The notes under the pieces are model-generated. The model did not search any database. It saw only the letters and a program-made list of their open reading frames with translations, and had not been told where the DNA came from. Of a DNA stretch of 64,000 nucleotides, positions 32,078 to 42,368 are shown in pieces (positions within the stretch are counted from its first letter, which is position 1; each line of letters opens with the position of its first letter). The stretch comes from Blakeslea trispora (lineage: Eukaryota > Mucoromycota > Mucoromycetes > Mucorales > Choanephoraceae), in contig JAIWNE010000007.1 of the NCBI GenBank assembly GCA_025331445.1, forward strand, positions 1 to 64,000. Reading direction: 5' to 3'. The translations under genes were made by a program, and so were the position numbers.

Positions 32078-34992
32078 GAGTGCGTCCAGTTTGTAATCGC
32101 CAATAATTTTTTAGAGGAACTTTTGACCCCTTTCGTCGCCGATTAAAATCGCACCTTAAAATTTGTCTATACTGGATTTTTTTTTATTTATATGAGCTTT
32201 CTATGACTTTTGTATGTTTTAGAAAAATTTTTGACAAGCTCATTTGTCTCGATGGCATCATGACCTTGGCTATATGCTTCTATATACCGATAAGCAAGGT
32301 TTTGCCATTTTCTAATTGTCTTTGTACCATTGGTAACCTGATTACTGTCTAGGAACTTATGGATGTTATCCTTAAGCCCCTTAAACGTGTAGTCACACTC
32401 AAGACGAGCAATGCGTTTGGACTCGGCCCAGTGTCGCTCAATCCAATTGGTTTCGCAATGATACTTTGGATAGAGTGCCATCATATGGCCATTGTTGATG
32501 ATTGTTTCTTCTAGGATTGACTTTTGGTTAACAAAATCATCTTGTGCCGACAGTATTTTCTATAGACAACATTTGTCACCAGTATGCTCATCATTACATT
32601 TTTTCAAGAGCGAACAGTCTTTTTGAATGAGCCGTCTTTCCAAAAGGATTTGGAAAGTGCCTTTAAAGTACTCAACCTAGGATGATGAGTTAAAAGTTAT
32701 CGGAGAGTTGATTTTTTGTAATTGCAAAAAAAAAAAAACTTACGGGTCTAGGGAACTGTAGCTTTTGTACTAAAAAAGTTCTCAAAGCATTTTCTGTTCC
32801 AAAACGCTTTCTTGGTCCTACTTGGGGCTTGAGTCTTTTAAATTCAGTCTTGAATTTCCTAAAATCAATATTGCGCATGAAGTACATGCTTTGTATCATG
32901 GCTTGATCTGATTCTGGATCTCTGTAGAAGCCGTCTCGAAAGCGATAGGGTGATTCTGCTTTGTAGGGGATTTCCCCAGAAGACATTCTACTCGCAAGTA
33001 AGGCATCATTGCCAAATGCACGATGATTTTGACTTTGATCAAAAGCAAACAAACCAATACAGTCAGGATGCAACAACTCAAAGAGCGGAAGTACATCCTC
33101 CTTGAGTTGTGCATTGAGGTCCTCACATTTCCACCAGTTGTCTCCCCCTGGATAGAAAATCGTTCTTGATGACCTCTCTTCCCCGTTGACCAAAGCCTTC
33201 ATAGTACCATGGCAAGCGCACATGAATTCTGACACCATGACAGACTTGCCCTGGCCTTTAGGCAATATAGCCGATTCGGTAGGTAATTGCCAGCGAGTCT
33301 TCTTTCCATCGTTGGCATAGAAGGTGCTCTCATCATGAGTGACAAGAACTACCTTCTTTTCTTCATCTAGAAGGGTTGGTTGAACAACCTCTTCTTCATT
33401 ACCATATGGATAAAACTCCATCCTCTTCTTCCACTCCATCATCTGTCTTGCCCATTGAAGACGATATTCCTTTACATCTTGTTTTTCATGACCATCGATG
33501 TACATAAAGTCTTTGCCAGTACTCTTGTAGTCAAAGCCCCACAGTTTCAGGTATTTTGAAACTGTGGTTTGGCTCAGAGACTTAAGCTTGTTTCCTAGCT
33601 CTTCACTTATTATGCTTGTGCTCAAAACATCAGGCAATATCACCTTTCTCACATGGTCAACTAAGCCTCTTGTTGATCGCTGATTGGGCTTTGTTTCTCT
33701 TAACCAGTCAAGGCATCTCTGCTTGATGTCCTCATCTAAAAACAGCGACACTCGCTTAGCGAACTTGCCTTGTCTTAAGACAGGGATATCTCCAGTCTTA
33801 AGAAGAGCCTTAGTCCACATGCGAATACTCTTTGCGTGATAAGACTCGGATGGGGACAACCAGGTTGTAGCTGCTGCTTCTTGGCTTGCCTCCATGGCAC
33901 CTTTTCCATCTTTGATGCGCTTGAGGTAGGCAAGAACAGCTTGATAGCGAAAGGTATCATAATGGCCATGCAAAGTTTGGACAACTCGGGAGTTTGCTAC
34001 TGACTTCAGCAACTCACTAAGCTTACTGATAGCACTGGAGATATCCAAGACGTCAGCTTCTTCTACTTCCTCTTCTTCTTCATCGGCTCTGACTTCAGCA
34101 GACTGTTCCTTAGAAATCTGAAAATAATCAGATATTTTTGATGAGCCTTCTGCCATCATCCTATTTTTTTGCTTTCTTTTTCTGATCGCTCTGTCGGTCA
34201 ATTGAAAAGTTCTTGCATGTTTTCTTTTCTTGTTGATTTCTGGGTTGTTGTTGTCCCATTTCAAAGTGTCATGCAAACACTTTGTATTCTGATCTTCAAT
34301 GTTGTCTAACATTTCTAATTCAATCTCTAAACTTTCTTCACCATCACTCTCTGAAATAAATTCAAAGTCGAAACATGATTCAATAGTAGGATACTCAAAG
34401 TTACTGTTGTCTTCATAATCGAACGAAGTATCGTCGATAGAAGAGACGCCTTCATTTTCGATCTTATTGTTCTATCTTTAAATTAAATTGCACAACTCAA
34501 AAGACACTTGATTCCATACCAATGCTTTTTCAGCTTCAACTTTTTGATTATGTCTGTCTTGGTTGAACTTTTTAAGCTTCTGAAGGTTTTTGCTTGGACG
34601 ACCCATATTAAACTTTGCGAAAAAGGAACAGACAAAAAGTTCTGTTAAACAATTTTAATAGACTAGGATTCTGACTGACAATGTAGCACAAACTACCATT
34701 TTAATATATCGGAGTTTGTTCTTGTAACACCGATTACTATATTATTGGTTGAAACTTATGTGTGCCTATAATTAGACATCAGAGGAACTTTTAGGTCGAA
34801 GTGAAAAAAAATAACTCGAGATAGAGACAAGATATAAAGAAAAGGAGGCCGAGGATCGATAGAGAATTAAATTTTGAACAGATTGTCGGCCTCGCTTTTT
34901 AATTTTGTCTGCAAAAAAAAGTTGCTATTTTGCTCCAAAAGTGCCAAAAATTTTCACCACCAAACTGTGGCGATTACAAACTGGACGCACTC
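32078..34992 (-). mobile_element. TA-inserting DDE transposon F inside G
   Basis: 2915 bp with ends GAGTGCGTCCAG and CTGGACGCACTC, flanked by TA at 32076-32077 and 34993-34994. The inverted repeats extend at least 24 bases (to TTTGTAATCGCC). A TA target fits the IS630-Tc1-mariner superfamily. Confidence 0.85.
32188..34606 (-). pseudogene. Large DDE transposase of F, one stop
   Basis: Three exons keep phase: 34606-34520 (MGRPSKNLQKLKKFNQDRHN), 34471-32744 and 32676-32188, 768 codons in all. An acidic stretch (RADEEEEEVEEADVLD) and a helical DNA-binding region precede the catalytic core. Likely catalytic residues lie in VTHDESTFYANDG, FAFDQSQNHRAF and NWIERHWAESKR. The only defect seen is a TAG at 32560-32562 after CNDEHTGDKCCL. 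The core resembles a fungal branch of Tc1/mariner-like transposases; the exact family name is not certain. Confidence 0.8.
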
Positions 34993-35563
34993 TATCAATA
35001 TATCTTAATGTTATTTGTAAAAATTATTAACACGGTTTATATTAATTGCAAAGTGTTCAGGTCTAGTGTTTTAATATATCAATTATTAGATTCCATATCT
35101 TTCTACTGTTTTCTTATATACTATTTAATCTAAATCTGCAAAAACCAAAATTATGTTGTCAAATTGAAATATTTCGAACACCTATATTTCCCGATATAGT
35201 TAAGGTGTATTTACATTTATACATATACTGCATAATATCATCTTTTTATTGTTTATCATATTATATCATGTTTACTTGTTAATATTTTTATTGTTATTTA
35301 ATATTTATAGTTTTTACAAAATACATATTCATGAATTATTAAAATATTTTTTACATTTATTTCAAGATTATATATAAAACATAAAATATCATGTTAACAA
35401 TATAAATATCTGTTCTTATAGTGATACACAAAAACTGCTGTTCAACTAGAAATCATTTAGCCATAATTAGTTTATTGTTATTGTTTAACCCTCTTTATTA
35501 AAATGAGAAAAAACATTGTTATTTTATTCCTAGAATACATCATATTCCGTATAGCTGATAGAA

Positions 35564-36421
35564 GCAGACTAAACAATATGTATAAATAAATGTGAAAACA
35601 AATAATCGTATTTAAACAGTTGATATAAATAATACATAATAAAAAAGGGCGTACTAGTCTTACATTTTTATTTCTTTATATATATATATCTTAAAAACAT
35701 TTAATAAATTAAATTTAAAAAAATATAATAATAAAGTTCTGCAGGGCTCCTAAGTCTTTTGTTGGAAAAGTCTTGCTTACCTGCACGCCAATGTACGTTG
35801 AAATTTTTATACTTACGACATAAGATTGTTCATTTGTTGAAAACACAAAATATTTTATCCGATTGTTGAAAATTGAGGACTGCAGCAAGTGGTATCCATG
35901 GGTACTTAATAGTATATTGTTAATTCATTTTTATATAATTAAGTAGAAAATAAAAAATATAATTTAATACCTTTTTGTGTTGAAAAAGGACAACCTTCTG
36001 TTGTATCATCCTGATTATTAAATTATATTTTTTATTTTCTACTTAATTATATAAAAATGAATTAACAATATACTATTAAGTATCCATGGATACCACTTGC
36101 TGCAGTCCTCAATTTTCAACAATCGGATAAAATATTTTGTGTTTTCAACAAATGAACAATCTTATGTCGTAAGTATAAAAATTTCAACGTACATTGGCGT
36201 GCAGGTAAGCAAGACTTTTCCAACAAAAGACTTAGGAGCCCTGCAGAACTTTATTATTATATTTTTTTAAATTTAATTTATTAAATGTTTTTAAGATATA
36301 TATATATAAAGAAATAAAAATGTAAGACTAGTACGCCCTTTTTTATTATGTATTATTTATATCAACTGTTTAAATACGATTATTTGTTTTCACATTTATT
36401 TATACATATTGTTTAGTCTGC
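35564..36421. repeat. Foldback palindrome H: 406-bp arms, 46-bp loop
   Basis: Arms 35564-35969 and 36016-36421 have equal length without indels. I saw one mismatch (near 35902 against 36083). The loop is 35970-36015. Outer ends are GCAGACTAAACAATATG, partly similar to the ends of G. No ORF is present. Confidence 0.9.
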
Positions 36422-36423
36422 AT

Positions 36424-37635
36424 TGTACAAAGTGCGCTCGATTCAATCTAGCAAAACATGTTTTCCACCCTCCAAAGAGTGATGCGCCCAACAATACGTG
36501 GGACAAAGTCGCTATTGATCTAGGCACATTCGATGTTACAACTCCTAGAGGTAATGACTACCTATTAGTGTGCGTTAACATCTTTAGTAGGTTTGTGATT
36601 CTCAGAGCAATCAAATCCAAAACAGCCCTAGATGTTGCCAAGGAGTTGATACAGATATTTTCCATCATGGGATATCCTAAAGTACTTCAACATGACAGAG
36701 GACTAGAATTCTATAACGAATTGATCAAAAGTCTACGTCAACATATGGGCATTGAATCTGCTCTCTCATTACCTTACACTCCAGCTGGCAACTTGGAAAC
36801 CCATGTAAAGACTGCTAGATCTATCATCCTCAAAATGCTGGACGGATATGAAGAATCATGGGATTTGTATGTCGAAGGTACCATGTATCTGATTAACCAA
36901 CATATATCAAGACTACACAATCATACTCCATTCCAAGTGATGTTCAATCGCCAAGCAAATGATCTCAAAGATTATACAAAAGCTCTATCAAAAATGAATA
37001 TCTCTGACGATTTGATAGACAAAGATAAGTTAAAGAAAGAAATTGAAAGATTCAATAACTATACCATTCCTGAAATTAGGAATCAGATCATTAAAACTCA
37101 AGAAAATGATAATGAGCACTTTGAAAGAAAGCATCGGATACTCAAAGATCCATTCTCCATAGGTGCTAAAGTCATGATCAAAAACATAGAAAACAAGCGT
37201 CGGAAAACAGATGCCAAGTATGAAGGTCCATTTTATGTACATGGTTATACAACCAATGAAAGCTACATCTTGACCGATCGCACAGGCTCCATTCTATCCA
37301 GAAACATCCCTACTTCGCAAATTAAATTAATCGCAAATGAAACGAACAAGTCTGATGAAAACAAAGACATTTATGAAGTTCAAGCCGTGATCAATCACAG
37401 GGAAGTAGAACCAAATGGTATCGAGTATTTAACTACTTGGGTAGGATATCCGGACGAGCAAACATGGCAAAAGCCTGAAGACTTCGACAGTCCAGAAACT
37501 ATCAAAGAATACTGGAAACGACGTAACGCAAACATGCCTACCAAGTCGGGTCAAGTCAAAAGAATCAAAGGATCACGCAAGCGCAAGACTCCTTTCAAGG
37601 AATCTGACGTCAACAAGAAATCCAGATCAAACTAG
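36424..37635 (+). pseudogene. Integrase with chromodomain of chromovirus D, second part
   Basis: It resumes at CTKCARFN, continuing KYIKN at 31620. DDE core: AIDLGTFDVTTPRGN, QHDRGLEF and a shortened GNLETHV where relatives have GNSxxExxV, so the region around the catalytic Glu lost about two residues. The GPY/F stretch YEGPFYVHG and a chromodomain (YEVQAVINHREVEPN, WVGYPDEQTWQKPEDF) follow. The tail is basic. Bases 37636-37904 hold no gene. Confidence 0.8.
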
Positions 37636-37904
37636 ACATCTGTGAACTAAGCGCAATCAGTACGGAGAACCTTTTTTACCCAGCTTCATCTTTTTTCCTC
37701 ACGAAAGGTTTTCGATGAAATGGTTTTTTTAATGGGCAATTCCAACGTACATACATGCATACAATTTAACAACTATCTAATTCGCAAAAGCATCCACACA
37801 TTATTCAAGAGCGATTTATCTGACTTCAAGAATCCAACACTCAATCAAGGTCCATCTAAATGTTATTCAAATCTTAACTAAACGGTTTTTAAGGTGGTCC
37901 AGGG

Positions 37905-38061
37905 TGATGATGTATCGTAAGCTAGATGCATCATTAAATCAAGACATTTATTTAAGACACAATCCTACTTTGTGTCACCAAGCTCAATTTATATTGACAA
38001 TCTCATTCTACACTGAATAAAACCCTCTCTTTGATCTTGTTTAACTCATCTTGACTTAACA
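37905..38061 (+). repeat. Possible LTR at the 3' end of D
   Basis: TGATGATGTATCG to CTTGACTTAACA, with a TATA-like region and GAATAAAAC. It follows GGTGGTCCAGGG, a weak purine tract. It does not match the 5' LTR of D, so D may be a chimera or this call is wrong. Bases 38062-38182 show nothing. Confidence 0.35.
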
Positions 38062-38342
38062 GATAAATTACTTAGTAATGACATAGGTAAATTAATGTAT
38101 GGATCATACCAATTAATGATTGTTGGTAGTATGGATTCAGAATCAAATAAAGTAATAATGTAAAAAGAGGTTGAATTGAGATAATTGCCTTTTAGACAAT
38201 TAGAATACAAAATAAGACTGTGTAATCTGTGCTTAATCTTCTTTTATTTTTAATGTCAGCGAAAAGTTTTAAATTCTATTCTAAGTCTATTGTTGTATTT
38301 TTGATCTTATGAGCGAGCCAAAAGGGTGGGTGTGGTGGGCCA

Positions 38343-38459
38343 ATTACACAGTCTTATTTTGTATTCTAATTGTCTAAAAGGCAATTCTGAGTGTCGAAAC
38401 AAGTTCTCTCAGAATTTGTTGAGACTACGAATACAAAATAAGACTGTGTAATCTGTGCT
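38343..38459. repeat. Internal complementary region of the DIRS element
   Basis: The half up to GGCAATT is the reverse complement of the left end. From AATTCTGAG it is the complement of the right end with one difference (CGA for CAA). The halves share one AATT, as expected from a circle junction template. Confidence 0.85.
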
Positions 38460-41400
38460 TATTCAGAGTTTAAAGTATCAACTGCGTCAAAGAATTGTTC
38501 ATCAACCTCAATATCTTCAGTCGACAAAGACAACAGAGAATTGGTGAAATCAAATTGACTCAAATGTTCGCGGCGGTAATGAGCTTCAAAGACCTGAGAG
38601 TTTGCCCAGTTACCCATTGTGACCACGTCTTCTTTTGGTATTCCCATGCGTAAGGCGAGAGAGGAGGCAAGCGACCGGACAGAGACTCGGCTATCAGATG
38701 TTGACAGCTTAACATAGGTCTTGAGCCAGATACCAATCGTACGAATTGCCAGAGGGGAGGCATGTGAAATAGTATTCACAAACAGATTCGTGCAAGAGGA
38801 GGGCGCCTGAGACCGATAACGCAAGAGAGCATTGAGCGTAAGGATAGGGCACATCAATGGATCAGCGTGGGGTTTTACTGCGAAAGATTTGATAATGCGA
38901 CAGTGACCCCGTTTTTCCTTTGGAGCGACGACATCAAAGAGCAGCTGTTGATTGTCTTGGACTACAACGGATCCAAAAGAAATACGAGCCAAATCCGAAG
39001 GGCGTAAGAAGCAGACAAACGCAAGCAGAAAGGCGAGTTTTCTCTGCAGAGGTGCAAACTGCATTGTAGAGGGGTCTTCCATGCGCAAAGCACGGAAGGT
39101 GGGAGAGAGATCAATGGTGGGACGATGAATCCGGACTGGCGGGGCCAAGGCCTTCAGCGCATTCAGATATTTGCTGATGTTGCCGTCTTTGGGGAGAGAA
39201 TTGGGATTTACGTGGAAGCGAGTTACAGCAGAGCGAGCAAGGAGAAGAGTTGCCACTTGGTACTTCTTCCTACGATGCAGATCACTTAAGAAATTGATCA
39301 GGTCGTCAGAGTGAAAAGTGTTCACGGCGACATGGTGGTGATGTGCCCACAGAACGAACAAGCGTTGAGCAGGCAAGTAAGAGCGGTTTGTAGTGGTATC
39401 TGCTAAGAGTGATTCAATTATGAGATCCTTGGTGTTGGCATTCAATCCAGTTGAGGCTGCAAACCTAGACTTGATAGCCTCCACGCGGAGAGTCTCCAAG
39501 TTGGGTTGTGCAAAGGATGTGGTGTCGAAGGGGTCTTGGTCGACACACAATTCGGTGGTAGAATGATCGGAGGAGCTACACTCAGGCGTAGCAGTAGAGG
39601 ATACCAAAGAGCTTGAGTCCAGTATGGGACGATGATTGTCACCTGGCGAACACGATCGCGAAGAACTTTTTCGAGGCATCGTCCTATCAGATTCCAAGGC
39701 GGATTCATATAAGGATTCGACAGCTTGTTCCAATCCATGGTCGGCGCATCCATCCAAATGGATCCTGGATCCGCCATCCAAGAGACGTACCTCGGTAAGA
39801 GGTGGGTCGTCCGATCTGCGAACAGGTCTGTACAATGTGGCCCCCAAAGACGATCCAATCCTTGGAATATCCACGTGTGAATCTGCCAAAGGTTCTTGGT
39901 GAAGAAGCGGCGAGACTCGTAGTCTGCTATTTCGTTCTGGACTCCTGGGACGTGTTGGGCTATGAGGAGAATCCCCCTTTGGAGGCACCATTTCCAAAGT
40001 TCGATTGCCAGAAGAAGAAGGGATCTCGACTTCGTCCCTCCCTGCTTGTTGATGTATGAGAGAGAAGTGGTATTGTCCGTACGAATCAGCACTGTCATGT
40101 TCTTCAAATTGGGAAACGTTTGTAAAGCTAGGTAAGCAGCTTGTAGTTCTCTCCAGTTGATCGACATGTTTGCCTCCGTAGGTGTCCAATAGCCATGTGC
40201 TAGTAGTGGCTGCTGGTTGTCCAGTGGTGCAAAGCAACCCCAACCCGTGTCGCTGGCATCGACATAGATTGTCTGGCTTGGGGTCTGAGCTATCAGGCTG
40301 CGGCCATTCCACACGTGTATATTGTCCTTCCACCACTGTAATTCCTGGGTGCAGGAGGGAGGCAGATGAACAGGGACATCCCAATCTTTTCTGTTGAAGA
40401 CTGATTCTGTCGTCAGTTGAAGAAGAAAGCGGGTGTACAGTCGAGTTGGCAGGATGGCAAATGTTGCTGCTTAGATTCGCATCGTTAAGCTCATAACCAC
40501 CCGAGGGGGCTGAAATGGCTTCCGTAGAACCTGGCTGATCGACCTGCATAGATCCCTCAATTTCTTGGAGGAGAGATTGGCTGTCATGTTCTCCGTGTTC
40601 AGGACAAAACCTAGATGTTCCAAATGTTGAGTTGGCAATAGGACCGACTTCTTTGGATTGACAAGCCAACCCAGTTCCTGAAGTTTGCCCATAACCAAGG
40701 AAGTGTGATGTTTTGCCTGGTCCTCCGAAGACGAGATGATGATCAAGTCGTCCAGATACATGCTCAGTCGAATGTTGTGGGTACGAGCCCAAAGCAAGAG
40801 AGGCTTGGTTAACTTGGTGAAGAGGAAAGGGACCACTGAAAGGCCAAAGGGAGTGGTCTTGAACTGATAGGTGATTCCTTTCCAAATGAACCGAAGAAAA
40901 CGACGTGAGGAAGGGTAAACTGGGATATGAAGAAACGCATCGGAGAGATCGATGGAAGTCATCCAATCGTGAGGTTGTAGGAGTCGAGATACGTCTTGGA
41001 TTGTCTCCATCTTGAAGGTTGGACACACCACATATTTGTTCAGAGCCTTGAGGTTGAAGACAGGTCTGGACCCGCCTGTCTTCTTCGGGATTACAAACAT
41101 AGAGCTGTAAAATCCCGGAATTTGTTGTTGATGGTATGGCACTACTTCGATTGCCTGTTTGTCTAGGAGAGCCGCTATTTCCTGAGACAGAAGCTGGTCC
41201 TGAGTCTGATCGAAGCAGATGATTGGTTTTCCGGCAGTGGTTGTGGGTGGAGGGGAATGGAACTGGATTTGATATCCTTCGCGAACGACGGAGAGCATCC
41301 AGTTGTTGTTGCAAATTGTTGTCCAGCCGGAAAGGAACATGGACAACCTTCCTCCTACCACGGAGCAGGATGTTACTGCTTCTTGGCATTGAAATGAGTG

Positions 41401-41464
41401 TTCTTGACGAACGGATTGGTGTTCTGACGCTAGGAGAACGAGTTTTGTTGAGGCCGAGGGCCAC
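38459..41464 (-). pseudogene. Tyrosine recombinase at the end of a 1001-codon open frame (DIRS)
   Basis: Only the last third, from about NTKDLIIESLLADTT (roughly 39400) to 38459, looks like protein of known type: a DIRS recombinase with Arg in FLRPSDLARIS, a SVRSLASSLALRMGI box and Tyr in FEAHYRREH. It would insert the circular cDNA. The first two thirds overprint the RT in another frame and read as Ser/Pro/His-rich shadow. The true start is unknown, probably near 39550. The recombinase part itself has no stop; it is marked pseudogene because the partner RT frame carries a stop. Confidence 0.7.
39442..41361 (-). pseudogene. RT, RNase H and methyltransferase-like domain of DIRS
   Basis: RT motifs are KKTGGSRPVFNLKALNKYV, MTSIDLSDAFLHIPV, TTPFGLSVVPFLFTK and the active site MYLDDLIII. 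RNase H shows TIYVDASDTGWG, NWRELQAAYLAL and IRTDNTTSLSY. A domain with DLFADRTTHLLPRYVSWMAD and NPYMNPPWNLIGR resembles the methyltransferase remnant known from DIRS elements. A TAA at 40471-40473 lies in frame between RT and RNase H. Confidence 0.8.
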
Positions 41465-42200
41465 TGTTGTTGTTGTAGTTGGAGTGACCGCCCTGACCCA
41501 TGGGCGGACCGTCTCGAAAAAACGGATTGTTCTTTCCTACATTAGGGCGGGAAGAAGATTGACTGCCATTGCGCTTACCACGAGATCCAGCTTCTCGCAT
41601 TGCTTTGTTTGCAGTAGTCTGCTGACTAATTGCTGATTGAAAGGCCTCTGAGGACATCAGATAGTTTTGGTTGCCATTTGATGGGGCTCTAAAGTTAGGG
41701 TTAACTGCCCTAAAATCAATGTTCGTACGGGAAGAACTGATGCTGGCGTTCACATTCAGCATCAACGAACGCAAGTCCTTGATAATCTCAATAAAACGTT
41801 GAGATTGGTCATTGTGTATCTCATTGGTGCAGATTTCACTTGCGAGAATATCCAGAGGGCGGAACGCACCCGATAAGAGATATTGTATGTGCTTAAGAGT
41901 GGCATCCTCTTTTGCTTGAGAGGTGTTCAAACGATGCTTTGCTTCTGGCATTGTGAGAGGTGGCTGATAATTCAATTGCCTAATTGGTGGATATTTGTCG
42001 ATCAAATCGCCACGTGCTTCGTCAGACAAGACTTCAGTGTTAAACAAGTCACGATCCAGTGAAAACTGATCCTGAACTAAGAGGTCAGGTGTCCAATCGA
42101 AGCGAGGACGTCTGCCAAAAGAATGAAGGTGGCTTTGAGGTTCATCCTGTGCTACCAATTGTCGAAGAAGGTTTTGAGTTTCGAGTAATTGCTGACGCAT
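41430..42200 (-). CDS. Gag-like protein of DIRS
   Basis: ATG 42200 (MRQQLLETQNLLRQL), 256 codons. It has an N-terminal helix, a region with YPPIRQLNYQPPLTMPEAK and a Gly/Asn/Arg-rich tail (SGPRPQQNSFS) suited to RNA binding. There is no zinc knuckle. It overlaps the 1001-codon frame by 35 bases. It is called gag by position and composition. Confidence 0.6.
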   Translation of the reverse strand: MRQQLLETQNLLRQLVAQDEPQSHLHSFGRRPRFDWTPDLLVQDQFSLDRDLFNTEVLSDEARGDLIDKYPPIRQLNYQPPLTMPEAKHRLNTSQAKEDATLKHIQYLLSGAFRPLDILASEICTNEIHNDQSQRFIEIIKDLRSLMLNVNASISSSRTNIDFRAVNPNFRAPSNGNQNYLMSSEAFQSAISQQTTANKAMREAGSRGKRNGSQSSSRPNVGKNNPFFRDGPPMGQGGHSNYNNNSGPRPQQNSFS

Positions 42201-42368
42201 TTATTGCATTTCCTCGTCTGAAGTCATTATAACTTATGGAATTCTATAATCTAAGCGGTAATGACCAGGCGAGCGAAAAAGAAGATCAAAAATACAAAAA
42301 TAGACTTAGAATAGAATTTAAACCTTTTCGCTGACATTAAATATAAAAGAAGATTAAGCACAGATTAC

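Larger units (their letters stand above)
31622..35493. mobile_element. Long-TIR element G, non-coding, carrying F
   Basis: Terminal inverted repeats of 246 bp (31622-31867 and 35248-35493) show no mismatch by eye, with outer ends GAGGGTTAAAC. Without F it would be about 955 bp and holds no ORF of its own, so it is a non-autonomous element. The duplication is unclear; ATTG flanks the whole block (31619-31622 and 36422-36425). Bases 35494-35563 between G and H are unexplained. Confidence 0.75.
27561..38061 (+). mobile_element. Ty3/gypsy chromovirus D with an insertion stack
   Basis: It runs from a truncated 5' LTR (27561-27680) through gag, protease, RT, RNase H and integrase. A 4.8-kb block of foldback and DNA transposons at 31623-36421 splits the integrase zinc domain. 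At least three frameshifts are present. The 3' end is uncertain: the LTR-like sequence at 37905-38061 does not look like the 5' LTR. Confidence 0.7.

Noticed and set aside
35494..35563. 70 bp between G and H as leftover integrase coding
   Set aside because: No frame matches the missing integrase part, which is complete once the two halves are joined.
39442..40397. Plus-strand frames within DIRS
   Set aside because: They overlap clear RT/RNase H coding on the other strand and look like shadows.
41464..42200. Zinc knuckle in DIRS gag
   Set aside because: No Cys/His pattern is present in the frame.
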